64,000 nt of DNA from Pseudomonas cedrina subsp. cedrina. GTDB taxonomy: Bacteria > Pseudomonadota > Gammaproteobacteria > Pseudomonadales > Pseudomonadaceae. Of the stretch, positions 63,118 through 64,000 are shown piece after piece. The notes beneath the pieces were generated by a model. The model searched no databases. It saw only the letters and a list, made by a program, of their open reading frames with translations, and was not told where the DNA came from. How positions within the stretch are numbered: position 1 is the stretch's first letter; the number at the start of each line of letters is the position of its first letter. The DNA lies in the NCBI RefSeq assembly GCF_001983175.1, contig NZ_MNPW01000005.1, positions 186,001 to 250,000 on the forward strand, read 5' to 3'. Both the position numbers and the translations under genes were made by a program.

Positions 63118-64000
63118 GTGATCGAAAATCTACGTAACATCGCCATCATTGCTCACGTTGACCATGGTAAAACCACCCTGGTAGACAAACTCCTGCGTCA
63201 ATCCGGCACCCTGGAGCGCAACGAGCTCAACGACGAGCGCGTGATGGACTCCAACGACCAGGAAAAAGAGCGCGGCATTACCATCCTGGCCAAGAACACC
63301 GCTATCAACTGGAACGGCTACCACATCAACATCGTGGACACCCCGGGCCACGCCGACTTCGGCGGCGAAGTAGAGCGCGTAATGTCGATGGTTGACTCCG
63401 TTCTGCTGCTGGTTGACGCTCAAGACGGCCCTATGCCGCAAACCCGTTTCGTGACCAAGAAGGCTTTCGAAGCCGGCCTGCGTCCGATCGTGTGCATCAA
63501 CAAGGTTGACCGTCCAGGCGCGCGTCCGGACTGGGTTCTGGACCAGATCTTCGACCTGTTCGACAACCTCGGCGCCACTGAAGAGCAACTTGATTTCCAG
63601 GTGATCTACGCCTCGGCCCTGAACGGCATTGCCGGTCTGGAACACACCGCCATGGCGGAAGACATGACCCCGCTGTACCAGGCGATCGTTGACCACGTTC
63701 CACCACCGAAGGTTGACCGTGAAGGCCCGTTCCAGATGCAAATCTCGGCACTGGACTACAACAGCTTCCTGGGTGTTATCGGCGTTGGCCGTATTGCCCG
63801 TGGCAGCGTCAAGCCGAACACCCCGGTTGTCGCCATTGGCGCCGACGGCAAGAAGCGCAACGGTCGTATCCTGAAGCTGATGGGTCACCACGGTCTGCAC
63901 CGCATCGACGTTGAAGAAGCTTTCGCCGGCGACATCGTGTGCGTGAGCGGTATGGACTCGCTGTTCATCTCCGACACCCTGTGCCAGCCGGACACCGTCG
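63118..64000 (+). CDS. typA: TypA/BipA ribosome-associated GTPase (3' end outside window)
   Basis: First 294 codons. GTG start at 63118, [26 protein letters not shown]. GTPase motifs: G1 AHVDHGKT, G2 region ERGITI, G3 DTPGHADF, G4 NKVD, G5 SALNG. The following beta-barrel domain II begins at about residue 200 ([22 protein letters not shown]). Elongation-factor-like GTPase that helps 50S assembly and stress or cold growth. The weak GAGA before the GTG is the only ribosome-binding site. It follows thiI after a 139-nt gap in which no further gene is seen. Confidence 0.95.
   Translation, partial: MIENLRNIAIIAHVDHGKTTLVDKLLRQSGTLERNELNDERVMDSNDQEKERGITILAKNTAINWNGYHINIVDTPGHADFGGEVERVMSMVDSVLLLVDAQDGPMPQTRFVTKKAFEAGLRPIVCINKVDRPGARPDWVLDQIFDLFDNLGATEEQLDFQVIYASALNGIAGLEHTAMAEDMTPLYQAIVDHVPPPKVDREGPFQMQISALDYNSFLGVIGVGRIARGSVKPNTPVVAIGADGKKRNGRILKLMGHHGLHRIDVEEAFAGDIVCVSGMDSLFISDTLCQPDTV

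Overview
The window is a piece of a Pseudomonas chromosome, most likely from the Pseudomonas fluorescens group. The pointers are about 60% GC with strong third-position GC, REP/REPIN palindromes built on TGTGGGAGC...GCTCCCACA, an OprD-family porin, an hisB-hisH-DUF2164-hisA-hisF cluster, a gpmI/envC/ctpA neighbourhood, glnA with ntrB-ntrC, and above all a complete ten-gene wss (acetylated cellulose) locus as known from P. fluorescens SBW25. Species cannot be fixed from this window alone.

Layout. 1-3.6 kb: a TonB-dependent siderophore receptor (cut by the window edge) divergent from an OprD-type porin; a promoter plus perfect 16-bp terminator hairpin before the porin looks like a small RNA or attenuator. 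3.6-6.2 kb: a small accessory segment with an ORF-less group II intron placed directly behind the porin terminator, a gene-free stretch, an orphan P-loop ATPase and tRNA-Thr. 6.4-23 kb: a lipoprotein, then wssA-J: synthase core (WssB/C/E), cellulase (WssD), MinD-like proteins at both ends (WssA/J) and an alginate-like acetylation module (WssF-I). 23-29.3 kb: a polar amino-acid ABC importer operon ending in a methyltransferase gene, and a GABA-type permease behind a good sigma-54 promoter. 29.4-35.5 kb: accessory genes, including an antitoxin with an internally deleted toxin, a Fic protein with repeated operator-like sites, a glycosyltransferase and tRNA-Phe. 35.6-46.8 kb: asmA-mutY-yggX, an OFA-family transporter, a REPIN interrupted by a small mobile element with a 10-bp target duplication, the his cluster, a substrate-binding protein and a Vps62-like protein. 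46.8-55.2 kb: envelope and housekeeping genes (divergent polysaccharide deacetylase, ctpA, envC, gpmI, grx, secB, trmL) with an orphan toxin-like nuclease domain inserted between envC and gpmI. 55.1-64 kb: nitrogen control and translation genes: a candidate NrsZ small RNA, ntrC, ntrB, a secreted chorismate mutase, a small DUF6124-like gene behind an elaborate RNA leader, glnA, thiI and the start of typA/bipA.

Two themes stand out. First, a nitrogen regulon is visible in cis: sites resembling the NtrC consensus (13 of 17 positions each, counted by eye) lie upstream of ntrB, upstream of glnA and upstream of a 70-nt tandem-repeat RNA gene next to ntrC, with -24/-12 promoters in front of glnA, the RNA gene and gabP. 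Second, there are several RNA- or repeat-level structures no protein annotation would show: the 290-nt leader of the DUF6124-like gene, whose complementary segments can pair in mutually exclusive ways and can bury its ribosome-binding site; the intron; the nested REPIN elements; and terminator-like hairpins before oprD and wssA. The DUF6124 leader and the 195-bp element inside the REPIN are the best candidates for something not well described.
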